Source: Parasponia andersonii (Eukaryota; Streptophyta; Magnoliopsida; Rosales; Cannabaceae). From it: 64,000 bases of DNA. The notes beneath the pieces are model-generated. The model did not search any database, was not told where the DNA came from, and saw nothing but the letters and a program-made list of their open reading frames with translations. Positions within the stretch are counted from its first letter, which is position 1. Every line of letters starts with the position of its first letter. This document shows positions 44,111-56,679 of this stretch, piece by piece. The DNA is taken from assembly GCA_002914805.1 (NCBI GenBank), contig JXTB01000094.1, forward strand, positions 804,740 through 868,739, read 5' to 3'. The position numbers and the translations under genes were made by a program.

Positions 44111-44115
44111 CTAAA

Positions 44116-45330
44116 TATATTCATTCATGTCACATGGTTAATTAAGAAATAATTTGACGCATCTTTTTCTTTTTTAAGAAGAAAGAAATTCGACATGTTT
44201 GCTTGGGCGTTGTACATAACCTAATAAAAAGCGAGAATGATTAAGTAGTTTCGGGGGGCTTTCAGATATTTAACTAATTATATAAATATTTTTTTTTGTT
44301 ATATAAATATTCTTTGGATAGTGGATAAGTAGCACTAATATCGTAACTTCAATTTCTATTTTCACCGTACTTTTTATAATTGAATATGTAAAGAATAATA
44401 TTAGGGACATTAATAATGTACGTACAAAATATGTACACAATGACGTGTTATTAATTTTAATATAATTTTTTAAATAAAATTCCACCGTTTATGTGTCTTT
44501 ATATTTGTGACATTTTATTCTTATAGATTTAGTATATATGGAATTCTCTGACATGAGATGAAATCCATACACTTATTGTGAATAAAATTATGGGTTCTTT
44601 GACATGATTTTGCAACTTTTAAAACGCATATCGTTCCCCTCAAAAAAAAAAAAGAAAAAGAGCATATAACGTTAGGCTTGTAATCGAGATTACCTTTAGA
44701 TACATGTATACAGTCAACCCGCGTTCGTTTTGCTTGGCATTTTTTTTTCTTCAAACAATAATTTATGTATTATTTGAGTAATATCCTGATAACTTACAGA
44801 TTTATAGGCCATTTTTTCATCACTTGTTTTCGAGTGTTCATTTGCAGCAGCGAGAATAAGGTTCTAACCGTTGTATATATTTATCATTGATCATTCTATA
44901 AAAAAAATGATGTTATTTGTGATCTTTGACTTAATTAAATGGGTGTCTTTGGTGTATTTTTAGTGTATTTTTAAAAAAAGTAATTTAGGTCTAAATTTAA
45001 TTTAATTGAATTTATTTTATTTTATTTGGATTTGGATTTAATTTTATTTGATCAAGGGTTAAATTAAATTTTTACACTTTATTTTTTTTTATCATTTATT
45101 CAATTTATATCTTGTGTTTGAGTTATTATCAACATTGACTTCCAAATTTAAAATTTGCAATAAATTTATACTTTCTTTGGATTAAACACTAATTTTAACC
45201 ATTGAGTTTACTAAAATACTCTTTTAAACTATATATATATATATATATATATTCATAATTAATTTAAATTTAAAAATAATTAAAATAAATAGCTAATGAA
45301 CAAATATTTTAAAAAATGAAAATTTTTTTT
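44116..45330. other. AT-rich intergenic DNA, nothing recognised
   Basis: It holds a (TA)n tract at about 45231-45251. No gene or element structure is seen. Confidence 0.5.
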
Positions 45331-46575
45331 ATATTTTGAATAGGTCAATTAGTTGTTGAAGTTATTCTACATTTAGGTTTATTTCTCTTAGTGGGATGAT
45401 GGCTATTTTTTATATTTTATAAGTATTGTATTTATTTAGTTGAATAGTGTACATATAAAGGTGGTAGTAATAGAGTCCATAAGTTTAGGAAATTCAGTTT
45501 CAATACTTTATATTTAATCTCAATAGTTAATGAATAAAAGTGTGTAGAATATTATTCACAAATGTATGGTTTGTTTTGGGAGGTTTGGGTACCTCAGAAA
45601 CCCAAATTTTAGATGTCAATGCTTCATTAAATGAGCCCACTATCATATTAAATTTATTTTTAGATACATGTTATTTGGTATCAGAGCTAGATAATATAGC
45701 ATGGAGCAAATTAAGTAACTATTGGAGGAGTTTAGGCAAAAATGTCCTATGTATCTAAACAAAAATTGAGAAAAATCTCTTACGAATACAACTAAAGTAC
45801 ATTTAAAGAAATTACTAAGAGATGAAACAGTTTTAAAGAATGAAGAAGATATTCAAGAAAGAGGTATATCAATGACTTATGATGATCAAAAGTAAGGTTA
45901 TAAAAATTTTCAACGAGAACCATGCAAGGTAATTTCTGCTATAGCTATTGTCTTACCTTGCATGTCCTCACAAAAATTGAAGGTTCAGAAACAACATAAG
46001 AAAGGAGGACAACTTTTCATTTCTAAATCTAAAGTTTCCTATCATTCAAGTCATTAAGGTAAAAAAGCTTTGTTGAGCTAACAATGACAAATTTGGAGAC
46101 CAAAAATAACTTTGAATTAATAGAATATGTTCAAGAGGAGTTTAAGGCAAGAAGACATTAATTTGAATTTGAAGAAGTCCACCCTTAAGGAACAAGTGTA
46201 TTTTTATGGAGAAGGGAATGTTACAATTCTAAAATTAAGATAATTATTTATCTTATTTTATATTTTTATTTATATTTTGAATAGGTCAATTAGTTGTTAA
46301 AGTTATCCTAAATTTTAGGCTTATTTCTTTTAGTGGGATGATGGTTATTTTTTTATATTTTCTAAGTATTTTATTTATTTAGTATAATAGTATACGTGTG
46401 TGAAGGTGGTACTAGTAGAGTTCATACGTTTAGGAAATTCAGTTTCAATACTTTGTATTTAGTCTCAATAGTTAGTGAATAAGCATATGCAAAATATTAT
46501 TCACAAATATATTTTTTGTTTTGGGAGGTCTGAGTTTCTCAAATTCCATTATACATTATTTTTTATATTGAATAC
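45330..46575 (+). mobile_element. TRIM-like mini LTR retrotransposon
   Basis: Two direct repeats share TATTTTGAATAGGTCAATTA, AGTGGGATGATGG, TTAGGAAATTCAGTTTCAAT and ATATTATTCACAAAT; the first runs about 45330-45660, the second about 46219-46575. After the first comes a perfect primer site TGGTATCAGAGC (45676-45687, initiator-Met tRNA). The second is preceded by a purine tract GGAGAAGGGAA and starts TGTTACAA. The 530-bp interior has only a remnant frame (MEQIK, stop, LLEEFR). The first repeat lacks the expected TGTTACAA start, so its 5' end is damaged. Confidence 0.8.
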
Positions 46576-46618
46576 AGTACTGATAATCTACTTACTATTA
46601 ACTAACATTCAGTTAAAC

Positions 46619-46967
46619 TATAAAAAAATATCCTGAGGTTTGTGTGCTTTATAATTTAAATCCTAAGGTTTAGACTTTGCAAAATAATATCCTGAGATTA
46701 AGAATTTCTGAAAATTAATACCATGTATTGATTTTTTGAATAATGTTAATAGGTAAAAGATAATAATATCCTCAAAATTAAGAAAAATAACAAGGATTAA
46801 TATAGTTTTAATGGAGAATATTATTATTTTTTCATTACTAAAATTAATCAAAAAGTCAATCCAGGGTATTAATTTTTAGAAATTCTTAATCTCAAATATT
46901 ATTTTACAGAGTCCAAATTCTAGAATTTAAATTATAGAACACTCAAACTTTAGGGTATTTTGTTATA
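46619..46967. mobile_element. Foldback MITE with about 125-bp arms
   Basis: TATAAAAAAATATCCTGAGG at the left and TATAACAAAATACCCTAAAG on the complementary strand of the right begin arms that stay alignable for about 125 bp (shared ATAATTTAAAT, AAAATAATAT, GAGATTAAGAATTTCT, AAATTAATACC). A central loop of about 100 bp separates them. There is no coding capacity, and no TSD was assigned. Confidence 0.85.
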
Positions 46968-47287
46968 ATTCACCATTAACTTTATTAGATAACAATATTA
47001 TCAGTTTCTCAAGGCACAAGTTATTAAGGTTTGAGGAGTTTCAATAAAATGTCTTTGTCTCTCCATCTCTTCAATTTTTTTTTTTCTTTCCCCTTTCTTT
47101 CTGCCTTTGATCAGATCACTATAATAAGATTTGAATCCTAAGAATATACATAATCAGCTATTAGTTTAAGGGGCAATCAAATATTTTTTCTGTTTCACAT
47201 TCCTATCTAATTAACTGTTATTATTGCCCTTGAGAATCTTTGTGCAAAGGGTGTTTTTTTTTTCACTCATTACCAAGCCAATGGGAC
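46968..47287. other. Intergenic DNA, nothing recognised
   Basis: A short unique-looking stretch with poly-T runs before the hAT left end. Confidence 0.5.
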
Positions 47288-47798
47288 TAGAGCTGTCAAA
47301 TAGGACGGGTCGATATGGGCCGACCCGTATGTTAGCCTTTTTTTTTTTTGGGCAGACCAATGCAAGCCGGCCCACATGTTGATCTGTTTTTTTTAATTAA
47401 ACTTTTTTTTGAAAGGTTTAAAATTAAATTTTTTAATGAATTTTAATAAATAAAAAACAATATATATATTATATGTGACAAAACGTTTATCATAAATAAT
47501 TTTACAAATTTTATGATAAAAATTAAAAAATAATACATAACTTAAGTTGATGAAAAAAAGTAAATTAAATTTGAAAAATAATAAATTCAATTTTATTGAT
47601 AAAAATTTTGTCTACCTCATTATCTTTAATTCATTATTCATTAACTATGATTCACCATTGTGGTTCATGTACAAGTTACTGAAATTTTCAACCAATTCTT
47701 CATTGTGAATAGCATGTTGATTTCGTTTCATCGTTTTTTTCCAATCTTTAACACATATTAGTACCTCAACCATTTTAGGAGTTAACGAAGTTATTTGA

Positions 47799-49710
47799 TC
47801 ATCTAAATCCTCCTAGAAGTACTAAAAGCAGGTTGTAAAGAACCGTGAACACCGAAATAATTAAGATGTCACGTACTAATTGTGAAAACATTGGAAATTT
47901 TCTTTTACGCTTTCGCCACCATTCCAAAACTTTGAAATTTTTATGTTTACAGTCGATATCAGAATCTAGCTTAAGATACTGGTTAAGCTTCGAGGATAGC
48001 GGTAGATTCATTGTTTTTGTTAATGGACCTATTGGTTGACTTGAACTTAATGATGATGATGAGCTACGCCTACATCCATAAATATAAAGCCAAATAGACT
48101 TTTTCTTTGATCGATCTCCGGTTTGTTGTAGGATTTCTTATTGACTCATATTCGTACTGCTAAATTTAGCCTCACATATACTAAATAGTTCAAAAAACTT
48201 ATCACAAGTGTTAGTGTATTAGAGTATAAAATCTAACTCTAAAGTATCACTAATGTGACTAATAATAGTAGAAAGACTATTTAATTTAGCTCTAAGATCT
48301 AAAATAAAAGCAAAAGAAAATAATAAAAGAATTTCAAACCAATATTTTAAATAAATTTCTTGCATTTTAATTATCATAAGTCTAAATATAGGGTCATATT
48401 TTTCTTTAGAAAATATTAACGCAACAAAAAACATGTGATATAAAACGATTAGAGAAGTAGGATAATAAACACCAGATAAAACAATGGTAGCATCATAAAA
48501 TATTTCTAAAAATTGTACAAGTTTTTCACAGATAAACCAATCTTTATCTTTCAAATTTAGTGCACCCGTTTTTGAATTGTTAAACACAACAATAGCATTT
48601 TTATATGCTATTATATTTTTTAATATCAAATAGGTGGAATTCCACTTTACAAGCATGTCTAGTTAAAATTTTCTTAGAGGTAACCCTTCGACTTTGCAAT
48701 ATTTTTTAAATTTGGCAATACAAGGATTAAAAGCATGAATGTAAGTGATAGCATTTCGAACATTTTCAATGTATATAGATAGTATTTTCATACTTGATTT
48801 GATGATGAGTTTGATTATATGGCATGGATAACGTCGATGTAATAAAAATCATCTCGTGTATGAGCTTACGAAGTTTCGAAGTAATTTTATGGCCTTTGTA
48901 TTAGAGGTAGCATTATTAAAAGTGATAGAAATAATACGGGTTACTATGCCATATTCTTCTATAACACTTAAGATTCTTTCATAGATAATTTTAGTAGTGT
49001 GCCTTTGATCAATGACTTTAAAACCAATTATTCTGTTTTACAATATCCATTTTTTATCACAATAATATGTAATTATACTCATATAATCTTATTTAGAATT
49101 AACATCCCAAATATCAAATGTCAATGTAATGCAAAAATTTAATGCAAGTATTTTAGATGTTAGTTCAGTGCGCATATTTTTATAAACTTTAAGAAAATCA
49201 CTTCTAGTAGTAAAAAACCTTTTTAAAGTTTTGATAATATAATCGTCTAATATATTCTTCATATTTATCAGACTCACCAATACATAGTGGCAAATCCTTT
49301 GAAACAATAAAACGTGCTAATGACTCCCTTACAACTAAAGGATCATAGTTTCAACTACTTACCAAATCATCTTTGTTGAGTTGAAGTATTGATTGAGTGA
49401 GTTGCATACCTCCTTGAGGATCTTGATTTTTGGGAAAATATTTTTCGTTGTGTCTTTTGAGATGAGTGATACTGCTAGATAGTTTAGCAAATAATAGCTT
49501 CTTATAATATTTGCACTTTGTCATTTTTGTTTTGTTGTTATTGCCATCATCTAGGTATTCCATATTGAAGTGGTCCCATACATTAAGAGTTGTCCTCACA
49601 CGTTTTGGTTTTGAAGTCATGCTTGCACTAGGAGAACAACTATCTTGAAATTGTGAATGACTTCCACTGGCATATGGATTACTTTGTATTTTGGAGACTT
49701 GGTCACCCAT
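47799..49710 (-). pseudogene. hAT (RICESLEEPER-type) transposase, broken
   Basis: Blocks on the minus strand are in proper order. A BED zinc finger comes first (VWDHFNMEYLDDGN, CKYYKKLL, SITHLKRHNEKY, 49710-49351), where the second Cys of CxxC is Tyr. Then CITLTFDIWDVNSK (about 49089), ILSVIEEYGIVTRIISITF with N-NATSN (about 48990-48920), and RWNSTYLIL-like VKWNSTYLILKNII with VLSGVYYPTS (48656-48219). Last is the C-terminal dimerisation motif LNQYLKLDSDID, VLEWWRKRKRKFPMFSQL, RDILIISVFTV (48011-47810). Several stops and frameshifts separate them. It is inactive. Confidence 0.9.
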
Positions 49711-49799
49711 TTCCCTTATGTGGATTTGTTCTTCTTACTCATTAGCATCCATCTCCAAATTAATAGGAAAATTCTTTGACATATTCATATCCTATATTA

Positions 49800-50640
49800 A
49801 CTAAATTTAATTAGAATGAAAATTAATATATTACTATTAAACATATTTCTATATTAACTAATTTAAATTACAAGAGAATTAACATATTACTATTTTACTA
49901 CATTAACTAATTTTAAATTTAATTAAAATAAAAATTAATATTTTAACTTTAAATATATTACTAAATTATCTAATTTAAATTACAACGATAATTAACATAT
50001 TACTATTTTACTATATTGATTAATTTTAAATTTAAGTTGAATGAAAATTAATAATTTAACATTAAACATATTTCTACGTTAACTAATTTAAATTACAATG
50101 ATAATTAAGATATTACTATTTAACTACATTGACTAATTTTAAATTTAAGTTGAACAAAAATTGACAATTTAACTTTAAATATATTACTATATTAACTAAT
50201 TTAAATTACAATTATTGTTAATATATTACTATTTTACTATATTGACTAATTTTAAATTTAAGTTGAATGAAAATTAAAAATTTAACTTTAAACATATTAT
50301 TATATTAACTAATTTAAATTACAATAATAATTAACATATTACTATTTTACTAGATTGACTAATTTTAAATTTAAATTGAATGAAAATTAACAATTTAACA
50401 TTAAACATATTTCTACATTAACTAATTTAAATTACAATGATAATTAACATATTACTATTTTACAACATTCAATAATAATTAACATATTACTATTTTGCTA
50501 CATTGACTAATCTAAAATTTAAGATGAATGACAATTAATAATTTAACTTTAAACGTATTACTACACTAAATAATTTAAATTACAATTATAATCAATATAT
50601 TACTGCATTAATCAATTTTAATTAGAATAAAAATTAACAT
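49800..50640. repeat. 113-bp AT-rich tandem array inside the hAT element
   Basis: AACATATTACTATTTTACTA-type phrases recur at 49881, 49994, 50107, 50220, 50334 and 50447, a 113-bp period, followed by a shortened unit at about 50480 and degraded ends. Each unit also has ACTAATTTTAAATTTAA and ACTAATTTAAATTACAA. It lies between the transposase start and the right end. Confidence 0.9.
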
Positions 50641-51365
50641 TAAACATAAAACATTTCAACAAACTAATTGAAATTAAAAAGATAAATGTGATAAATTAAA
50701 CTTGGAAAAAATTTAGAAATTGAAATTATCTTGAATTGAGATATGAGTAGACTTGAGACTTAGATTTTAGTTAAATACTTGGATGTCGAAATTTAGAAGA
50801 ATTGAAGCTTAAACATAGAAGTAGAGAATATAACTATAAATTATAATTTTATAATTATTAATATTATATAGTAATTAGGTTATATAGTTAATTAGAGAAA
50901 ATGTAAATTGAAAATTTGAGAAAATAATAGAGAAATGAGAGAATAAAGAGATAAAAGAGTTGTTTAAGTAAAGAATGAGTGAGAGAAAGGGGTATTTATA
51001 GGATAGAATTTAAGGATTTTTTTTTTGTATTTTATTTTGTATTAATTTTTTTAATTAAAAATAAAAACAAAACAAACGGCTAAAATAGCCGTTGGCTAAT
51101 ATAATCATTGCAAGTTGTACCCATTATGACATTTAAAAAAACTAGGCCCGAAAAAAGGCCAGCAAAAAAAGAGTCCAAAATAGTTACTTCAAAAAAAAAA
51201 AAAAAAGCTGGTCCAGTGCGGGCTAACAATTGGGTCAAGCTGGACACTGAGAAAGATAGGCCCAGCTTGACCCTGAGAATATGGCTGGGCTAGGCCTGGG
51301 CCTGTCTTCAACAGGCTGGATAGCTGTGGGACAATCCGGGTCATACCGGCCCGTAGCTATAGTAC

Positions 51366-51990
51366 CGAGCCGTAGGTTTAAATAGAACTAATTCCTGCCC
51401 CCTCTTTTTTGTTTATTTTATTTTATTTTTTCTAGAAATCGGTCCAACATTATACAACCTCTTTCTATTTGTTTAGTAGCCACTAGATTTATGCCCAATT
51501 TAATGGAAATGCACTGGCATCCTTGTCGTACAAGCTTTCATTCAATACCTCTCCTTGGCCCTTGCTTCGTTGTATGAGAAAATTAATTAAGCTATGTTTT
51601 ATATTAATCTCTTTAAGGTTGTAGAGCCTTCTATGAGGTACTTAAATAGTCTAAATATTGTATATAACTACCCTAATTATTTTTTATTCCTTAAACTAAT
51701 TGAACTACATATGACATGCCGAACACTATCTCCTAGTACAAAATATACAAACAATATATTTTTTACTTTAATTTTGCTTTTCTAATATCATATAACTTAA
51801 ATGTATTACTAAAATGGAATATATGTTCACAAACGACCTTGAAAAATACATCTGTATAACTTAATAAATACCCATTTTATAAATAGTAATTCTCGCTGTT
51901 TAAAACTCCTTTCCATCTAATGTGTATACCCCTTGTATTTTCCTTAACTAATCTGTTTTATATATGCATATACATTTATACGAGGCAATT
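51366..51990. other. AT-rich intergenic DNA, nothing recognised
   Basis: No gene or repeat boundary is seen between the hAT element and the next LTR element. Confidence 0.5.
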
Positions 51991-51995
51991 TAGAG

Positions 51996-54294
51996 CGTAA
52001 AATCCCTGAATTTTGTATGAACAAAATGGTCTTTTGGCACAATTTTCATAAAAAAATAACAATATATATTTATTTAATTCAAATTTTGGACAAAAATGTG
52101 AGAAAATTGAAAGAGGGACCAGTTTGCAAAACTAAAGGACTATTTTGAAATTAAATTTTAAAATTAGGGACTTATGTGTAACTTTTTAAAAAATTTGCAC
52201 TCCCTGGCCTGTAGCCATTTCCCCTCAGCTCTATCTTTCTCTCTCCTCCCCGATTTCTTCTCTCGAAAATCCGGGCAATATGCCGATTTTTTGATGTTCT
52301 CTGACAAAATTGTTCCCACTACCGTTGAGCCACACCACTGACAGGTGTTGACAGCCTATCACTGGACTAACCTCCCGCCGCCAGTTGCAGCGCCACCCGA
52401 CGTTGCCATTGCCAGAAAAAGTCAAAAAATGCCATGGCTTTTGAAGCTCGCCGTGAAACCAGTTGGGTTCAACTTATCTCGTCACGATCTTCAACGTGGT
52501 ATATATATCTTGACTCAATATTGTCTAGATTGAATATAACTATTTTTGTCAATTTCGAGCTATTTTAGTTTTATATTTAAATTTTTCAATCCGACCGTTA
52601 GATCGTAAAATAAATCTCATATTTGTGATATACTCATGAAAATAAGAATTTTGATATATATATATATTGACTATATTTGGTGATGGACATGAAAATCTAA
52701 ATCTAATGGCTTAGATTTGTCTCATTTGTGTACTGTGGGCTCGGGTTCGGCCTAAGCCTGAATCGATCAAATTATATGTCTAACCTAGCATTTTCGGGGT
52801 ACTCTAAATTCAGTAGTGAAATTCGTTTTACAATCTAAAGCTCAAATAAAAAACTGAGTTTTCAAACCTATCGTTCAAGAAAATAACACCCAATCCTTTA
52901 AATGATACCCAAATAATATGAAACTTTCTCTATAGTCCCGTAATGCTATTTGGACACTCGATTGAGGTAAGAATTCGATTACTTGATCTTTATATTGGTT
53001 TAATTTTGATTTACATATATTTTAAATAAATAAGAATTTCGTGATTTGAGATATAAATTACTTGGGAGACACATCATACTGGTTGGCATGTTATAAATAC
53101 TATTTGAACCATTTTCTCCAGGAAATTGGATTTTTGGGTTTTGATAAAAATAGTTGTTATAATACCAAAATTTTTAGAAAATCCCAAACGATTTGAGAAT
53201 GTAGTTTTGAGGACTAATTGTAGTTTGATTAAAGAATATTGTATTGTTATTTTGTAGAAATGATGCTTAACCTTATTCTATCATTTATATTGCATTTACA
53301 TGCATTCACACAATTATGATGCCTCATATCAGGTGATTGGACTTATGATGCCCCACATCGGGTGATCGAACTTACGATGGCCAAAATTGGGTGATTAGAC
53401 TTACGATGCTCCATATCGGGTGATCAGATTTACGATGTCCCACATCGGATGATCGGATTTACGGTGCTTCTTTAGGTGGCTCGGACTTATGAGTGATCCA
53501 CTAAGACACTTCGAACATCATGATTGTATACGTGATTATACGTTGGCTTGAATAGATATGTACTGGTTTTGGTGAATGATTTACAATAATTTGGAATATT
53601 TGAACTATTGGACTGTGATTTCCACTTGAATTTTATGAATTGTTTTGGGTGGACAACTAACCATGTAGGACCTTTAGCTTGAGTATATTGTCTTACATAT
53701 AAAAACTTGTAATCGAATCTCTACTGAGTATTCACGTGTTCATCCCTCCTAATTTCTCTCACATTTAGGTGTTGATTTATTTTGGAGTTATTGTCTTGGT
53801 GGCTTGACTAGTTTGTTTGGCTTATGTATGTCGTCTTCCATATCTTCATTGGTTAGCTCCTATTCTATACCATTCTTTCCTTTTTATGTCAAATTTATTT
53901 AGTCTATTATAATGTATTTATTAAGTAGATGTATGAAGATAAATTTTGTTATTAAAATGAGTATGTAGAAATACAAATGATTTTGGGTAAATTATTTAAA
54001 TATTAGACTTAAGGTTTAATTGGACTCATTTTTCTACAATTTATAAACTTACAAATATTTCCAAAATAATTAGTCAGATTTCCCTTTAAAGTTTTTCTTT
54101 TAAAAAAGATTTTCCTTGAAAAATTAAAACAAATGAAAAGTTACTTGATTGTGAAATTTACTTACTTTTGAGAACTAAAATCTAAAATTTCAAGTACTCG
54201 ATTTCCTGTAGTTTCGAAAAGAAAAATTACTATTTACCATTGTTTCAATATAAAATTTACTAAAAGTTACGGCGTTGGATTTTCGGTCGTGATA
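51996..54294 (+). repeat. 5' LTR of the LARD-like element
   Basis: It begins CGTAAAATCCC (TG mutated to CG) and ends TCGGTCGTGATA (CA mutated to TA). It carries five copies of a 29-bp repeat at 53314-53458. Confidence 0.93.
53314..53458 (+). repeat. 29-bp tandem repeat inside the 5' LTR (5 copies)
   Basis: Units TTACGATGCCCCACATCGGG plus TGATCGGAC start at 53314, 53343, 53372, 53401 and 53430, followed by a half-related unit. The 3' LTR has only two copies (59733-59790) before the same half unit. Confidence 0.95.
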
Positions 54295-54298
54295 GTTT

Positions 54299-54310
54299 TT
54301 GTATTAGAGC
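54299..54310 (+). promoter_or_regulatory. Primer binding site (initiator-Met tRNA type)
   Basis: TTGTATTAGAGC, five bases after the LTR, differs from the canonical TGGTATCAGAGC by two substitutions. Confidence 0.8.
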
Positions 54311-55567
54311 TTCAGGCTTCAGATCCATTTGGGATCTTGCGTGTGATAATTTTATGTTTAAAAAGGATTTAGAAAAGTGTTGAAAAATATCTCATACATC
54401 ATTTAAAAATTGACTAAATAGGTTGCTTTTCTCTAATTCATTATGAATCCTTCATTCACCTCCCTAGAGTGGAACTTTAGTATCTTTAGGATAGTTATAA
54501 TCCTAAAATTCTAGTCTCAGAAGTATCGGGATTGACACGAGACTAGTGAATTCTACTTTTGTCAAATTTCCTCAAATCAAATGGACATTCACTCTTGTAC
54601 TCATATATCCATTATTATAATAATCTATACGAATCTGGTGAGTTCTAAAATATCAATTTGGTGTCTTGTATCTTGATTGGCATGATTTGACATTATTTCT
54701 ACTTGTAGCATTGTAATTTGAATTTATTGAAAATTGTTTATATATGCTTAACCGGATTAAGTGTCTGGTATTTGTTTCTGTGATTTTCTATCATGCATTA
54801 GTTGGACTTGTTAGTGGACATGTTATACTAGTTTTCATTTATGGATTGATTTAATAATATGAACTTGGTAAAAATAAATATTCTTTTCTAGTCTTACCAA
54901 GTTAAATTTGTAGGAAATTCTTAAATTAGTAGAATCTAGTCGGTTAATAAACTAGTATGATATGTACTGTTTGCTTGAATGTTGCATTGGACTTGTTTTA
55001 TCAAATTTATTTATGTGGCCCTTAAATGTAGACATTTTTGTAAGAATTAAAATTTGGTTAGACATAATCTTGATAAATTGGTCTTGAAACTTTAGAAAAA
55101 TTTCAAGTTAATAAAATTGGTTTTACATTTATATTTGCCCAATGAATTATCTTTATTTTTAAAGGAACCATATACATTTTAATTGTGAGTAATGGTTAGG
55201 TATGTGTGGTCCATATTTTTCAAGGACTATATCATATATATATATATATATTTAAAAAATAATAGTACCACTTTGAGTTTGAGGTTTGTAAAATTGCTAG
55301 GATTATAAAATTTGAAATTAAAAAAAAAAATTGTGATACTAAGATTTTATTGCACATTTAGTAGTATTGAATTGAAACTAAAAGTTCTTACTATCAAGTA
55401 AATTTTCTTTAAACTTAAGGTTCCTAATAATTATCTAGTTTTAAATTTGGGTTGACATTCTTACTAAATATTCTCCAACTTCTACTTGTCATTTGACTTT
55501 AAATTTAAGGAAATCTTTCGAAAATCTTTGGTGTGATTTAGTATGATATGTATATAAATTCTTGGAC

Positions 55568-55606
<39 letters not shown>

Positions 55607-56347
55607 AAGTCAAATTTATAATATCTTGTTACAAGAATTTTGGGAAATAAAATTAGTTATGGTAACTTATGGGGAACCTAGTATAAATGGAGAAATTTTA
55701 TAGTTTGAAAACTTATTTTGGAAGTTTTGTGAAATTTCGTTGTTATGACCCTATAGGTCTTATTGCTTAGATTTAGTTGTTCTTCCAAGCTTTTTATTAT
55801 GTATATGTGACTTAACTATTTGAGGTATTTATGATATTAGTGACCATTGGATTATTAAATCCTTCGTATGCTGTAAATATCTTGATTATCAGGTAAGTAA
55901 ATTAGGTGAAATTGACTTTGTATTATCTGCTCTAGCTAGATAATTGGATACCTGTGTAATTAATTTTTAACTTGGTTTTATAAGTATTGGGAACTCCTAG
56001 TGTTGAAAGCTTGGAATGATATTTCATTTGAATTTTTGAATAAAAATATTTTGGTTTTGAATACCTAAGCCTTGGAAAGACTTAGGTGGTGTGTAATTAT
56101 ATATAGTATCTTCTTTGAAATAAAATTTAAACTTATGAATCTTAGATTTTCTAAATGGTAAAACTATGGATTGATATGCCTTGATTTGTCGTTTAGTAAA
56201 TTCGGAATATGCATATAAATGTGTTTTATTTTCTTTATAATTAAAGTTTATACTTTTAAATTCATAGAGTTGTGCATATTATTAATCGATTGGCTACATG
56301 AAAAGATTATTTTATATAAATATACTTTAAAAAGATTGAGTGAGGTT

Positions 56348-56402
<55 letters not shown>

Positions 56403-56679
56403 TTGACACACTCTATTATTTTCTGAAATACTTTATAAGTTCTTCCTATCATTAAAATATTTTTCGAAATTATTTTTAATAAAAGTAATAGAGTGTGGTG
56501 ACTTTAATATTATAAAACTTAAAGAAAGCCTCACTTAAATATTACCTAAAGTTTTTCATTAATAAAGAACTATGAGAAATTATTTGCATAACATAGTGTT
56601 AAAAAAAAATGACATGTTTTAAGAGTTTGATAGTTTAATTAGTAAACTGTGTATCAAGTGAAGAACTTCTTCTAACCAT

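Larger units (their letters stand above)
31531..44115 (-). mobile_element. Complete Tat-type Ty3/gypsy retrotransposon
   Basis: The element spans 31536-44110 (12.6 kb) between a perfect 5-bp TSD CTAAA (31531-31535 and 44111-44115). On the minus strand the order is 5' LTR, primer site, gag with zinc knuckle, protease, RT, RNase H, a second RNase H, integrase, tandem-repeat spacer, an oppositely oriented gene, polypurine tract, 3' LTR. The duplicated RNase H upstream of integrase and an extra ORF between pol and the 3' LTR are marks of the Tat lineage. Most coding regions carry stops or frameshifts. The LTRs differ at roughly 65 sites by eye (about 8%), mainly transitions, so insertion is not recent. 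Confidence 0.95.
47288..51365 (-). mobile_element. Degenerate autonomous-type hAT transposon
   Basis: The left end TAGAGCTGTCAAATAGGACG is the usual plant hAT terminus and is followed by GGGCC-rich subterminal phrases. Similar GGGCC/GGCCC phrases return at 51130-51360, so the right end lies there, but the exact terminus and TSD could not be fixed (a left flank AATGGGAC has only a partial match, GTGGGAC, near 51327). Between lie the transposase relic on the minus strand and an AT-rich tandem array. Confidence 0.75.

Noticed and set aside
51108-51293. Lys-rich plus-strand frame near the hAT right end
   Set aside because: Encoded by A-tracts in the subterminal region; no family resemblance.
47280-51330. 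8-bp TSD AATGGGAC for the hAT element
   Set aside because: The right-hand candidate matches only partly and is not next to a recognisable inverted terminus.
53314-53458. Regular 29-bp direct repeats resembling a CRISPR array
   Set aside because: Units are contiguous without spacers, are inside a plant LTR, and recur in the partner LTR.
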